From NCBI RefSeq assembly GCF_014023275.1, contig NZ_CP054698.1, positions 7,339,001 through 7,403,000 on the forward strand: a stretch of 64,000 bases of DNA. Reading direction: 5' to 3'. This DNA is from Nostoc edaphicum CCNP1411. Lineage in GTDB: Bacteria; Cyanobacteriota; Cyanobacteriia; Cyanobacteriales; Nostocaceae. Shown here piece after piece: positions 27,002-37,486 of this stretch; position 1 is the stretch's first letter, and each line of letters begins with the position of its first letter. A program made the translations under genes and the position numbers. The notes under the pieces are model-generated. The model was not told the origin of the DNA and did no database searches. It saw only the letters and a program-made list of their open reading frames with translations.

Positions 27002-27475
27002 ATGAATTTTAATGCGATGGGCTACGCTCCGGCGGAAGCGATCGCCATTGGTTACGGTAATGAATTGCGTAGTGATGATGGCATTGGGCAACGAGTAGCT
27101 AAGGCGTTGCATCTATCAAAAGTGAAATCTTTGGCTGTCCATCAACTCACCCCCGAACTGGCTGAAGCTTTAGCCCATGCTAATTTGGCAATCTTTATCG
27201 ATGCTTGTTTCACCTCTGAAAGTTCTCAGGTACAGGTACAATTGCTTTCACCTGAATCTTTCAAAATGATTGCTGGACATACAGCTGATCCGCGATCGCT
27301 CTTAGCTCTCACTCAAGCCCTTTATAATCGTTGTCCACCAGCTTGGTGGATAAAAGTACCAGGCGTAAACTTTGAATTAGGTTGCTACTTATCACCATTT
27401 GCTGAAGTTGGAGTTGCGATCGCTTTACAAAAAATTACCCAGATTATAGACGAAAATTTCAGCTTACTTCTTTAA
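27002..27475 (+). CDS. hoxW: HoxH-processing hydrogenase maturation protease HoxW
   Basis: A 157-residue HybD/HoxW-type endopeptidase. The nickel-sensing start IGYGNELRSDDGIGQ and the second acidic site FIDACF are present, and VHQLTPELAEAL is typical of HoxW. It removes the C-terminal extension of HoxH after Ni-Fe insertion. It is separated from the hox operon by the rhodanese and psbA genes but shares the promoter motif with hoxE. The following gene starts 31 bases after its stop, so the two are probably co-transcribed. Confidence 0.9.
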   Translation: MNFNAMGYAPAEAIAIGYGNELRSDDGIGQRVAKALHLSKVKSLAVHQLTPELAEALAHANLAIFIDACFTSESSQVQVQLLSPESFKMIAGHTADPRSLLALTQALYNRCPPAWWIKVPGVNFELGCYLSPFAEVGVAIALQKITQIIDENFSLLL

Positions 27476-27506
27476 AATATATTTCCACCACAGGTAACAG
27501 CAACTC

Positions 27507-30314
27507 ATGCAAAAGCCTATCCAGTCATCTGGCGAACGCGCCTATGATATTTTGCGAACTGAGAAAGCAAATCCCCTTGATGCGATCTTTGCACCAAAAA
27601 GTGTGGCTGTAATTGGTGCTAGCGAAAAAGCTGGTAGTGTTGGACGCACTCTACTATGGAACTTGATTAGCAATCCTTTTGGTGGAACTGTTTTCCCTGT
27701 CAATCCCAAGCGGCACAGCATCTTGGGAATCAAAGCATACCCGACTATCTTTGATGTCCCAGAACTAGTGGATTTAGCAGTTATTGCCACCCCCGCACCA
27801 ACAGTCCCAGGTATTATTGCTGAGTGTGTGGATACAGGTATCAAAGGTGCAATTATCCTCAGTGCTGGTTTTAAAGAAGCTGGTGCAGAGGGTATCGCTT
27901 TAGAACAGCAAATACTTGAGCAAGCACATCGTGGCAAAATGCGGATTATTGGCCCTAATTGCTTGGGTGTAATGAGTCCACGCACAGGTTTAAATGCAAC
28001 TTTTGCCAGTACAATGGCGCGTCCTGGGAATGTCGGCTTCATTAGTCAAAGTGGAGCGCTTTGCACTGCTATCCTTGATTGGAGTTTTCGGGAAAACGTT
28101 GGTTTTAGCGCCTTTGTTTCTCTTGGCTCAATGCTGGATGTGGGTTGGGGAGATTTGATTTACTATCTGGGTGATGACCCGCATACCAAAAGTATTGTCA
28201 TTTACATGGAATCAATTGGGAATGCGCGATCGTTTTTGTCAGCAGCGCGAGAAGTTGCTCTCACTAAACCGATTATTGTCATAAAAGCAGGTCGGACTGA
28301 AGCCGCAGCCAAAGCAGCAGCTTCCCATACTGGCGCACTTACAGGAAGTGATGAAGTTCTGGATGCAGCTTTCCGGCGTTGTGGGGTGTTGCGCGTTAAT
28401 AGCATCTCTGACCTGTTCGATATGGCAGAGGTACTGGCAAAACAACCCCGTCCGAAAGGGCCACGGCTGACAATTTTAACTAATGCAGGTGGGCCTGGGG
28501 TACTTGCTACTGATGCTTTGATTGCAGCAGGTGGAGAAGTTGCACCAATTTCTGAGGAAACTAGCGCATCCCTGAATCAACTATTACCAGCACATTGGAG
28601 TCATGGCAACCCGATTGATATTCTAGGAGACGCTGACCCACAGAGATATACCAAAGCGTTGGAAATTGCTGTGAAAGATCCCAATAGTGATGGTTTATTG
28701 GTGATTCTCACTCCTCAAGCAATGACAGACCCCACCCAAACAGCCGAGCAATTGAAACCTTATGCACAGATAGCTGGTAAACCTATCCTTGCTAGTTGGA
28801 TGGGAGGAGCAGATATTGCAGCAGGTGAGATGATTCTCAATCGTAACCATATCCCCACATATCCTTACCCTGATACTGCTGCTCGGATATTTAGTTATAT
28901 GTGGCAGTCTAGTTATAATCTGCGCGGTATCTACGAAACTCCTGTAATGCCTGTATTTGATTCCGCTTCAGGGATACCAGACCGTAATTGTGTGGAAAAA
29001 ATTATCCAAATAGCCCGTCAGGCTGGGCGAACTATTCTTACAGAGTTTGAATCGAAGCAGATTTTAGCTGCTTATGGTATTCCGGTGGTTGCAACTTGCG
29101 TTTCTAAAAGTGAGGATGAAGCAGTTCAATGTGCTGAAACAATTGGCTATCCAGTTGCTTTAAAGCTCTTTTCCGAGATAATCACTCATAAAACTGATGT
29201 TGGCGGTGTGCAGTTAAATCTAAAAGATGCTGAAGCTGTACGACATGCTTACAACGCTATTAAATTATCCTTACACGATAAACTACAACACGACCCTCAT
29301 TACTCATTACTCAGCACTCAGCACTCAGCACTCTTCTTAGGTGTAACTGTGCAGCCTATGGTAAAAATGGCCGGTTATGAACTGATTATTGGCAGTAGTC
29401 TGGATGCACAGTTTGGCCCGGTGTTGCTGTTTGGTACAGGGGGACAACTAGTTGAGATTTTTCACGATCGCGCGATCGCACTTCCACCCCTCAATACCAC
29501 TTTAGCGCGGCGCATAATGGAGCAAACGCAGATTTACAAAGCGTTGAAAGGAGTCCGGGGACGCAAAAGTGTTGATATGGATGCCCTTGAACAATTAATG
29601 GTGGTATTTAGTCAATTAGTTGTAGAACAACGTTGGATTAAGGAAATCGATATTAACCCGTTGTTGGCTTCATCTGAACAATTAATTGCCCTCGATGCAC
29701 GGATTATCCTCCATGAACCAGATGTTGAAGAAGACCAACTACCAAAGTTAGCGATTCGACCTTATCCTACAAAATATGTCAGCAAATGGACGATGAAAGA
29801 TGGCACTCCTGTTACCATTCGTCCCATCCGTCCAGAAGATGAACCGTTGATGGTGCAATTTCACAAGACACTCTCAGAGCAAAGTGTTTATTTTCGTTAT
29901 TTCCACTTAATTAAGCTCCAGTCGAGAGTAGCCCATGAACGCTTAACACGTATCTGCTTTATTGATTACGATCGCGAAATAGCCCTAGTTGTCGAATATC
30001 AAAATCCCGAAACGCAGACACGGGAAATCTTGGCAGTCGGTCGGTTAAGTAAAATACATGGTACGAATGAAGCAGAATTTGCTATTGTGGTTTGCGATCG
30101 CTCTCAGTGTCAGGGTATAGGAACCGAGTTACTGCAACGTTTACTGCAAGTTAGTCGAGATGAGCAACTCAGCACTATCACTGCTGATATCTTGGTTGAT
30201 AATTATGCCATGCAAAAAGTTTGTGAAAAACTTGGTTTTCATATCGAACGCACAGATGATCCAACTGTAGTCAAAGCCGAAATCGATATCAAAACATTTC
30301 ACCCCGAAAATTAA
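27507..30314 (+). CDS. NDP-forming acyl-CoA (acetate-CoA) synthetase fused to a GNAT acetyltransferase domain
   Basis: A 935-residue protein. A CoA-binding domain ([15 protein letters not shown]) and succinyl-CoA-ligase-like region carry the phosphohistidine motif [10 protein letters not shown]. An ATP-grasp domain (about residues 510-730: [30 protein letters not shown]) follows. A C-terminal GNAT domain (about 765-925: [27 protein letters not shown]) completes a Pat/Pka-like architecture. The histidine argues that the synthetase half could be active in acetate/acyl-CoA interconversion; the GNAT half may acetylate lysines. An in-frame repeat (29298-29336) adds [11 protein letters not shown] in the ATP-grasp domain. 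Co-transcription with hoxW suggests fermentative use. Confidence 0.88.
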   Translation: MQKPIQSSGERAYDILRTEKANPLDAIFAPKSVAVIGASEKAGSVGRTLLWNLISNPFGGTVFPVNPKRHSILGIKAYPTIFDVPELVDLAVIATPAPTVPGIIAECVDTGIKGAIILSAGFKEAGAEGIALEQQILEQAHRGKMRIIGPNCLGVMSPRTGLNATFASTMARPGNVGFISQSGALCTAILDWSFRENVGFSAFVSLGSMLDVGWGDLIYYLGDDPHTKSIVIYMESIGNARSFLSAAREVALTKPIIVIKAGRTEAAAKAAASHTGALTGSDEVLDAAFRRCGVLRVNSISDLFDMAEVLAKQPRPKGPRLTILTNAGGPGVLATDALIAAGGEVAPISEETSASLNQLLPAHWSHGNPIDILGDADPQRYTKALEIAVKDPNSDGLLVILTPQAMTDPTQTAEQLKPYAQIAGKPILASWMGGADIAAGEMILNRNHIPTYPYPDTAARIFSYMWQSSYNLRGIYETPVMPVFDSASGIPDRNCVEKIIQIARQAGRTILTEFESKQILAAYGIPVVATCVSKSEDEAVQCAETIGYPVALKLFSEIITHKTDVGGVQLNLKDAEAVRHAYNAIKLSLHDKLQHDPHYSLLSTQHSALFLGVTVQPMVKMAGYELIIGSSLDAQFGPVLLFGTGGQLVEIFHDRAIALPPLNTTLARRIMEQTQIYKALKGVRGRKSVDMDALEQLMVVFSQLVVEQRWIKEIDINPLLASSEQLIALDARIILHEPDVEEDQLPKLAIRPYPTKYVSKWTMKDGTPVTIRPIRPEDEPLMVQFHKTLSEQSVYFRYFHLIKLQSRVAHERLTRICFIDYDREIALVVEYQNPETQTREILAVGRLSKIHGTNEAEFAIVVCDRSQCQGIGTELLQRLLQVSRDEQLSTITADILVDNYAMQKVCEKLGFHIERTDDPTVVKAEIDIKTFHPEN
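29298..29336. repeat. ACTCAGC-type tandem repeat inside the acyl-CoA synthetase gene
   Basis: The run CTCAGCACTCAGCACTCAGC with flanking TACTCAT units matches the repeats at 51601-51800 and 560-595. It is in frame and encodes [13 protein letters not shown] in the ATP-grasp domain. Confidence 0.85.
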
Positions 30315-30332
30315 CGTGCGCCTCCGTTGGAG

Positions 30333-30499
30333 ACTCACATAAAATTAACGTGAGTTCGATGAACCTCTCCCTCCCAGCCTCCCTCTGGGAAACGGAAAGG
30401 GAGGAGCAACGAAAAATTCAGCTTTTGGCTCCCCTCTCCGTGTCGGAGAGGGGTTGGGGGAGAGGTCAAATAAGACTTGTCGAACTCACATAAAATTAA
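30333..30499. mobile_element. Small MITE-like element with flanking direct repeats
   Basis: Inverted ends GTGAGTTCGA (30350-30359) and TCGAACTCAC (30480-30489) bracket about 140 bases of CTCCC-rich hairpins. Identical copies of ACTCACATAAAATTAA occur at 30333-30348 and 30484-30499. The right copy overlaps the stop of the next gene. It has no coding capacity; the type is inferred. Confidence 0.55.
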
Positions 30500-31866
30500 T
30501 ACTCATCGACAAATTGAGGATGAACCCACAGAAATTCACGGCGTTTGTTCTGCACCCGCACTAGACCACCAAAACTAGGATCTTTTTGTTTCAGAAGGGC
30601 GTGTAATTCTCGCAAAATCGAGCCTTGAGCGCGGATTGCATCGCCTTCCAAGAAGGAAGCATCGCTCTTGGACTTTCCAGCCAAAGCCATATCACTTCCC
30701 TTTAAAGTAGACTCGATGCTTTTCTGTCCTAAATCGAGTTGTTCTTCAATGGCTTTGTAGGTGGTATCATCCAGTATAAATTTAGTTGCCGAACCTGCCA
30801 CAGGTAAGACTAGGCTTAGGGTTCCGGTCAAAATTCTGAGATAGGGGACTGCCTTGGTGAACCACTCACGCGGCAAGTCTAATTCATAGACTCCCTTTTT
30901 CTTGTCGTTGGGATTTAAGGCTGGAAGTGGCTGACGTGCGTGTTCGCACCAAAGGGTGAGTTGAAACTTGGCACTAATCCATTTGGGGCGATCGAAAAAT
31001 CCTGGTTCAATAGGCTTAAAGCTGAACAGGCGCGGGCCATCTTTCGCTTCATCGGTGAGCATCTGCATCATTTCTGCAAACTGCTGATCGACCTTGCTTA
31101 AAATGGTGCGTTGCTCGTTAGATAATACCTGAAAGCGTGCGTGATCTAGATGATCGTACTTAATCAAATCTTGGCGGATGACGTTTAACCCCTCTTGCAT
31201 AATGTCTTGGAACTTCTCAATGCCAATTTCTTGCAATGGGGGTTGAGCAGTCGGCGCGTTATTCAGCAGTCGATCTATGTTTTGCCATTCGCCACACCCG
31301 GAAATGGGACATGGGAACTCATGGCGATTTTTCTTTTTGCTTTCAATTAGTTTTTGTACTTCAAACAGTCCGTTTCCAGGCGCATTCATGCTGCAAGGTG
31401 CAATGCAGGGAACCATCACATTACAACGCAACCCTTCCCAGAAATTCTCGACTAGCCATTTAATCTCTTCTGTAAGATAGGACAGAAACCTTTCAGGATA
31501 AGCTGCCCGTACTGTGATTTTTACATCAGTGCCAACATACTCCAGCAATGCCCGACCGTTGTAATCATTGTCAAGCATTAAGCCCCGTTGCCAGTGGATG
31601 CTGTCTTCGTAATTCGCCCGTCCCAGTGAGTATTTGTGCAACCGGACAATCAACTGGTAAAATAACCCTTCTGCTACTGCAAACTGTCCGCGACTGTCCA
31701 CAATGCGGCAGATTTGTATTTGTTGTCTGTCTCCGGCTTCCGGTTGTTCTCCCCAATTGGGCAATGACTCCGGGCGTGTGTCGGGAACGAGTTGAGCAAT
31801 AAGGCTGGTATTGCTAGTTTCTGACGGATCGAAAACCACTTTGTAGGATAAATCAAAGCGTTCCAT
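30496..31866 (-). pseudogene. Roco protein C-terminal fragment (end of COR and C-terminal region)
   Basis: A 456-codon frame starting MERFDLSYKVVFDP, the natural continuation of a COR domain. It is in the same frame as the upstream Roc-COR piece and is separated only by a TAA (31906-31908) and twelve more in-frame codons, ending HPIFLRLM. A cysteine-rich stretch (PCIAPC...FPCPISGCG) and a hydrophobic helix-like segment (LTGTLSLVLPVAGSATKF) lie further on. The fragment could be separately translated from its ATG, but no Shine-Dalgarno is evident. Its stop is formed within the flanking repeat element. Confidence 0.75.
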
Positions 31867-31905
31867 CAGCCGCAGAAAAATTGGATGCAGTTTTGAGGGG
31901 TAGCC

Positions 31906-33582
31906 TTATTCACCTGCAAATGGCGGATGGCTCCACAACTGGCTAAGATGCTCAAACTCCACCAAACCGTTGCGTTTGCGTGTCGTTTCATCATCTAGCA
32001 CGAAGCTGATCGCCTTTGCCAGCCAGTCGGGTTTGAGGATGACGATATCGCGTAGTGTTGGGTCGTAATGATAATGGATGAAATGCCCTAATATATGGGA
32101 GATGCGAAGGAACAGTTCTGCTTGCTCCTCATCGATTCCCTCTTTAGCGCAGATGGCAATGACATCATCGTAGGGGAGATAGGCTTTGTCGCTTACCTGT
32201 AAGGTTTCCCGCACCCGTTGCCACTTTGCGGGAACGGAACGCCCCATTTCGGGAAGAGATGCAGCGACACGAGCAATAGTATCTTTTAATTCTGCAAGAC
32301 CAGCGCAATCCGTCGTATCCTGGTTGGGTTTGCTGTCTACATGGAAGAAATCGATTACCGTATCTTTGCCGAATTGATCGAGAATTTCTTGTCTGTCAAT
32401 ATCCGGTTGTCGCTGTCCTGGGCCGCCGTGGGTTGCGACGACTAACACCTTTGCATCTGGTTCTCGATTTTTGATCAGCGTAATCCACTCTTTGACAAAG
32501 CCCTGCTGGGGGCCTTCCCGTGGTTTCCAGATAACGAGATACACGGCTGGCGCACTGAAAAACAACTGGTGCGTCGGTCGATAAACCCGTTGACCGCCAA
32601 AATCCCAACCATTGAGTGATATCTTCGTGCCACTGTCGGGATCGGTGACGATTACAGGTTTAATTTCAATCCCGTGAGTCGTGGGGCGACCATCCTCCCA
32701 TTCATCTCCCCGCAATGCACCCAGCAGGCAACTTTTACCCACCTCGCCCTCACCTATTAGGATTAGTTTGGCTTCATTTAGTGTTATTTGTTCTTCTGCC
32801 TTTGCCCGTAGGTATTGCAGGACAGCATCAAGTCCCTGTTCGTATGCCGCAGCAATGTCAGGGTTGAGGGGATTGTCTTTGAGATCGAGTTCGTTTAAGT
32901 GAAGACACTTTTCTAAGGATACTGGTAAGTCGATGATTTGATTGTTGTATAACTCAAGTCTTTCTAAATTAGTCAACTCCCCAATCCAGTTGGGGATTGA
33001 CTCCAATTCACAAAAACCAGCAATGAGTTCTGTTAATTTTTTAAGTCTACGGATACAATCTGGAAGTTTTTTAAGTGGAATTCCTGTTCCTCCAGAGTCT
33101 CCTAAATCTAGCCACGTGAGATTTTCACAGCCTTCTAGAGAATTTAACGAGTCTGGCAAGTTTATAAACCTGTTCTCTCCAATCGCGAGTTGATTGAGTG
33201 AATGCAAATTGCCAATCCAATGAGGAAGAAATTGGAGTTTGTTGTTGAATATATTTAGTCTAAAAAGTTTTGAAAGTTGTCTTAGGCTTTCTGGGATTAC
33301 CGTCAATTGGTTTCCAGAAAGGTCAAGTTCTTGCAACTGGGTGAGGGATGCGATCGCTTCTGGCAGTTCGGTCAGTTTGTTCTTGTTGAGGTAAAGCTGT
33401 TGCAACTGAGTTAGGGATGCGATCGCTTCTGGCAGTGTGGTCAATTGGTTGTTGTCGAGGTTAAGCTGTTGCAACTGAGTCAGGGATGCGATCGCTTCTG
33501 GCAGTTCGGTCAGTTGGTTGCTGCGGAGGTGAAGCACTTGCAACTGAGTCAGGGATGCGATCGCTTCTGGCAGCTGGCACAC
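31906..33582 (-). pseudogene. Roco protein central fragment: LRR, Roc GTPase, start of COR
   Basis: A 558-codon piece whose first apparent start is a GTG in the middle of a leucine-rich repeat. About ten LRR units (LPEAIASLTQLQ...) are followed by a Ras-of-complex GTPase (P-loop GEGEVGKS, switch II WDFGGQ) and the start of the COR domain (SHILGHFIHYHYD, ILKPDWLAKAISFVLDD). The frame ends at TAA 31906-31908 in a stretch where homologues continue. Roco proteins are GTPases used in signalling, and cyanobacteria often carry several. Confidence 0.85.
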
Positions 33583-33598
33583 GAACTGTATAAACCAA

Positions 33599-34093
33599 TC
33601 AAAAGCAAACTTGCAACTGAGTCAGGGATGCGATCGCTTCTGGCAGTTGGGTCAATTGGTTGCTGCAAAGGTGAAGCACTTGCAACCCAGTCAAGGATGC
33701 GATCGCCTCTGGCAGTTCTATCAATTGGTTGTCAGAAAGGTAAAGCGTTTGCAACTGAGTTAGGCATGCGATCGCTTCTGGCAGTTCGCTCAGTTGGTTA
33801 TTGTGGAGGTAAAGCTGTTGCAACTGAGTCAGGGATGCGATCGCTTCTGGCAGTTGGGTCAATTGGTTGTCGGAGAGGTCAAGATTTTGCAACTGAGTCA
33901 GGGATGCGATCGCTTCTGGCAGTTCGGTCAGTTGGTTGTTGCTGAGGTTCATCTCTTGCAACTGAGTCAAAGATGCGATCGCCTCTGGTATCTCAGTAAG
34001 TTTCATATTGCTGAGATTTAGTTCTACTGCTCCCTCTCGCCGTGCCTTTTCAATACGCTGCTCTGCTTCACGATAAGCCTCATCTCTTGCCAT
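33599..34093 (-). pseudogene. Roco protein N-terminal LRR fragment
   Basis: Starts at ATG 34093 with AAAGGA upstream; the product begins MARDEAYREAEQRIEKARRE and continues into six 23-residue LRR units. The frame is lost at about 33600. After LTQLQV the usual LHLRSNQLTE coding sequence is replaced by about 35 unrelated bases (four more than normal), shifting the frame by one. After that the LRR pattern resumes in the next fragment. Each LRR unit encodes EAIAS through GCGATCGC, so HIP1 recurs every 69 bases. Confidence 0.8.
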
Positions 34094-34695
34094 GACCAAA
34101 TCCTTTCTCTCACTACCAAAATCGGAGTAATAGCCAGACTTTTTCTGGGTAACAGCTTATACAGGTGTTTAGCCAGAAAATCTCAGCCTAACACTCTAAT
34201 AAACAGCAAGCAACGCCAAGGGTGAAAATAGAGCAAACAAATCTTATACAGGGGTTTCCATCGCTTCTACTCTATAAAACCTGCGATCTGCACCGCAACA
34301 ACAATGGCGTTAAGGAATCAAGGTATAAAAACCGAGCTACTGCGATCGCTGCTGCAAATTAGTTGAGATGAGCAAACACCCAGCCCCTTAAAATGACAAA
34401 CCTCTCAAGTCTTCACAATTTGCTCTTCTTCTTATCCTTTTTCCACAATAGTACAAAAAGCACTGTTGCAAGAGATTTACTTACCTTGCTGTGATGGTTT
34501 ACACCAAATAAAAGGCAATCTAGGTAACTATTCATTTGTGTTGATAGTAAAATTTATAGCTGATAAAAATATCCAATTACAGATAAATTAATATTCATCT
34601 TCTATTGGTAAGTATTTGGCAATTTGGCACATTGTAATTAGAGTATTTTGATATATTGCAGAAATTACCAAGATGTTTTTACTTATTATACATAG

Positions 34696-34719
34696 GACGG
34701 GCTAAAGCCCGTCTTTTTT
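34696..34719 (+). terminator. Rho-independent-terminator-like hairpin 1
   Basis: GACGGGC-TAAA-GCCCGTC is followed at once by TTTTTT. A TATTAT/TATACAT stretch lies immediately upstream. Confidence 0.65.
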
Positions 34720-34917
34720 ATTGCTGATTATTTGGCATTTTGGCATTACATTCAAATCAAAATATGATATATTTGCTAAAATGCAAATAATTAAAACATT
34801 AAAAGTAAACTCAAGCAACATTTTTTGTTAAGATTATTTGCTAGCCTTACAATCTATTGAGTTTTATTTGTGCTATTTTTCCACAGTTCAAGGTGTATTT
34901 CCACTTTCAAGCTATTT

Positions 34918-34949
34918 AGACGGGATAAATCATCCCGTCTTTTATTTTG
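34918..34949 (+). terminator. Rho-independent-terminator-like hairpin 2
   Basis: AGACGGGAT-AAATC-ATCCCGTCT is followed by TTTATTTT. The stem starts with the same GACGGG as hairpin 1. Confidence 0.65.
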
Positions 34950-35029
34950 CTTGCTAGTTGGAAAAATCGCTTTAATGTAAGTTCTGGATATAAAAATACT
35001 TCTAGTTTTTTTGCTAACTTTAACATCTA

Positions 35030-35078
35030 AATTAATCTGCCATAGCCTCTAACCTATGGCAGATTAATTTTATATTTT
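35030..35078 (+). terminator. Terminator-like hairpin 3 (16-bp perfect stem)
   Basis: AATTAATCTGCCATAG and CTATGGCAGATTAATT pair perfectly around an eight-base loop, followed by TTATATTTT. It may act in both directions. Confidence 0.55.
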
Positions 35079-35211
35079 AGGTATTCAGGAATACTGGGGT
35101 AATGTCTTATCAGGTTTCAGGATATTTGCACACATCCTATAGGAAGATGCCCTATGAATAGAATAATGAGTAAATTAATTCGGGATGTTGTTATGCACTG
35201 GATTTATATAT

Positions 35212-35240
35212 AGGTTTGGCTCACCGCCAAACCTTTTTTA
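35212..35240 (+). terminator. Rho-independent-terminator-like hairpin 4
   Basis: AGGTTTGGC-TCACC-GCCAAACCT is followed by TTTTTTA. Confidence 0.65.
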
Positions 35241-35278
35241 TATCTATTGAAAATCAGGTATAGGTCAAGTCGCTTTGC

Positions 35279-35390
35279 TCCAATTAAAAATTAAAAATTA
35301 TTAATTAAAAATTACAATCAGTGGGGGCTTGTACCCCAAATTAATTAAAAATTATTATTCTTAATTTTTAATTAAAAATTAAAAAAAGGT
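35279..35390. repeat. AATTAAAAATTA inverted repeat
   Basis: Units of AATTAAAAATTA flank GTGGGGGCTTGTACCCC, and their complement TAATTTTTAATTAAAAATT follows, giving a long AT-rich hairpin near the porin 3' end. Confidence 0.7.
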
Positions 35391-35483
35391 CAAGGCTGTT
35401 TTACTCCTGTTAGCCCAGTGGGGTGTAGCCAATTCTGACTCCTGAATTCTGCTGTCAGTTCTATAATATTTATCTACGAAAAA

Positions 35484-37187
35484 TTAAAAACTAAAAGTAC
35501 TTCGCAGAATACCAATGGTAACTGAGTCACTATCTGGTGTATGACCAGGTTCTAAGATATGAATTATTCCTGGTGTAATGCTGATATTATTTGTTAACTG
35601 AAAACGATAAAATGCCTCGATTTGAGTGGTCGTCCCTGGTTGTCCACCTGCACGTCCTAAACCAGTATTTACAAAATCAGGGACATTATTCCCTACCGGT
35701 AAGTTACTACTGGTAATTTTAGGAGGTTGACCAACATAAATTCCCCCCAAATTCCCTTTAGCAAATAAATCAGGGAAATTCATAAACACCATATAATTCG
35801 TAGTTTCTACATTTCCTGATTGCCCAGGAATATAAGATTTAGTATAACCACCCCATGCACCTGCGCTAATGCGGGGAGAAATTTGCCAAGTTACAGTCGC
35901 ACCCACGGCGTTAGTTTGCAGCGGTGCTGATTTTCCGGTAGTGGTATTAACTGTAGTTAAGCATTCATCGCCAACAAAGGTTAGTAAACAACCATCAGAA
36001 GAGTAATTGTTAACGTAATACAAACTTAAATCGAGAGTATCAGTTGGTGTCAGCAGTAATTGCACACCTGTAGTGGTGGTTCCATCAAATAAACCACTAG
36101 CTGTCCCAGAATTTCCTGGTTGATAACTAGTATAAATTGCCTGCAAACTAGCGCGTTTAGTAAATTGCCAATCAATAGCTATACCGCCGTGACCGTATCC
36201 CATATTTAAAATTGGGTTTCTTTGGGCAAAATAAGACAGCGGCCCTGTTGCAGCACTTTCTACCCGATTGGGGCCTCGGAAAGCAGCTGGCATACTTACG
36301 CCTTCTGTTCCCACCATTACTGCTAATTTATCTGTCACTAGCCAATGCAAATTGAGGTCACTTACAATCAAGCTATCTGTAGGAAATTCGTAGCCAAGTA
36401 AAACGTCATTTCGGGAAACACTATTGGTAAATCTAGGCGTAGTTCTTCCTTTACCATCTATAAGACCTGTAAACAAGTAACTATTGGAAGTGATTTGGCT
36501 AGTTAAATATAGTTGCGCGAGGGAGATAACATTAGTGTTTGTCCCCGCATCATCTGTATCTTTTTGTCCATCTCTAGGATTTACATCACCACGATTGCTA
36601 GTCCGTCCTTGAATGCCAACTATTAGTAGTCCGTTGAGTTTGGTTGTTGCTGAGAATTGGTTGGCTTTGATTTCGGCTGTTCTGGCTTCTAAACTATCGA
36701 CACGACCCCGCAAAGTTGCTAATTCAGGGGAAAATTCTGACTGCAATTTTTGTAATATTGCTAAATCTTCGCGAGTCACTAAATCGTTGGTGGCTGTAGT
36801 GATTAATTCGTTGACTCTATCTAAACAAGCATTCACACCAGCGGCAAATTCATACCTAGTTAAGGCGCGATTACCGCGATAGCTACTATCTGGATAGCCA
36901 GCTATACAACCATAGCGTTCTACTAAAGACTGTAATGCTTGGAATGCCCAATCGTTTGGTTGTACATCCTTGAGTTGAGAAACCGATGTAACTTGCGCCA
37001 TCGGTTCTTCTGGGGAGGGAGATGAGGGAATAATATTATCGCTCTTAACTCCTGACTCCTGAGTAGTTATTGTATCTATGTACTCTTGTGCTAGTGCTTT
37101 TTGTGCAACTCCATTTACTCCCGCAATTAGTAACCATGCGAGCATCCAGGTTTTGCGATGACTCCGGCTAATAAGTCTACCTTTCAA
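35484..37187 (-). CDS. SLH-domain OprB-type porin ('iron uptake porin' family)
   Basis: A 567-residue outer-membrane protein. A signal peptide (MLAWLLIAGVNGVAQKALAQ) is followed by an SLH domain (VQPNDWAFQALQSLVERYG, NRALTRYEFAAGVNACLDR, about residues 75-130). A coiled-coil link (LQSEFSPELATLRGRVDSLE) precedes an OprB-like beta-barrel to the C-terminal Phe. This is the main porin type of cyanobacteria, anchored to peptidoglycan-linked polymer by SLH, and passes small solutes or inorganic ions. A short dispersed repeat (ACTCCTGACTCCTGA) contributes TTQESGVKS just after the signal peptide. Confidence 0.88.
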   Translation of the reverse strand: MKGRLISRSHRKTWMLAWLLIAGVNGVAQKALAQEYIDTITTQESGVKSDNIIPSSPSPEEPMAQVTSVSQLKDVQPNDWAFQALQSLVERYGCIAGYPDSSYRGNRALTRYEFAAGVNACLDRVNELITTATNDLVTREDLAILQKLQSEFSPELATLRGRVDSLEARTAEIKANQFSATTKLNGLLIVGIQGRTSNRGDVNPRDGQKDTDDAGTNTNVISLAQLYLTSQITSNSYLFTGLIDGKGRTTPRFTNSVSRNDVLLGYEFPTDSLIVSDLNLHWLVTDKLAVMVGTEGVSMPAAFRGPNRVESAATGPLSYFAQRNPILNMGYGHGGIAIDWQFTKRASLQAIYTSYQPGNSGTASGLFDGTTTTGVQLLLTPTDTLDLSLYYVNNYSSDGCLLTFVGDECLTTVNTTTGKSAPLQTNAVGATVTWQISPRISAGAWGGYTKSYIPGQSGNVETTNYMVFMNFPDLFAKGNLGGIYVGQPPKITSSNLPVGNNVPDFVNTGLGRAGGQPGTTTQIEAFYRFQLTNNISITPGIIHILEPGHTPDSDSVTIGILRSTFSF

Positions 37188-37324
37188 TTTTTTACACTCT
37201 GCTCACATACTTAAGTGAAGAGTGTATTCGCGATCATCTAGGGTTCACATGGGGACATTTACGGATTTTGTCCCAAATTAGACTTAATGCTTCTGGGCAA
37301 CTTCTGAAAGGACGAGTATAACAG

Positions 37325-37480
37325 GGTATTGGGTATTGGGGACTGGGGATTGGGGACTGGATACTGGGGATTGGAGACTGGGGAATGGGGAGTAAGAAAG
37401 AGTTTTCTCAATCCCTAATCCCTAATCCCTAATCCCTAATTCCCAATCCCTAATTCCCTATCCCTAATCCCCATTGCCCC
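37325..37480. repeat. GGGGACT / CCCTAAT heptamer tracts
   Basis: A run of GGGGATTGGGGACTGG units changes to CCCTAATCCCTAATCCC units, a rough complement, just before the next gene start. Confidence 0.85.
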
Positions 37481-37486
37481 TAATCT

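Larger units (their letters stand above)
34100..35483. other. Gene-free AT-rich region with a series of T-tailed hairpins
   Basis: I find no open frame worth reporting in nearly 1.4 kb. The region carries four strong stem-loops followed by T-rich runs (entries below) and an AAAAATTAATT inverted repeat at 35279-35390. Candidate small RNAs would end at the hairpins. Confidence 0.6.

Noticed and set aside
33300..34020. Possible CRISPR array because of regular repeats
   Set aside because: The periodic unit is 69 bases, has no unique spacers and encodes leucine-rich repeats.
33445..34021. Plus-strand frames antisense to the LRR array
   Set aside because: Regular repeats on one strand create open antisense frames; the LRR pattern is on the minus strand.
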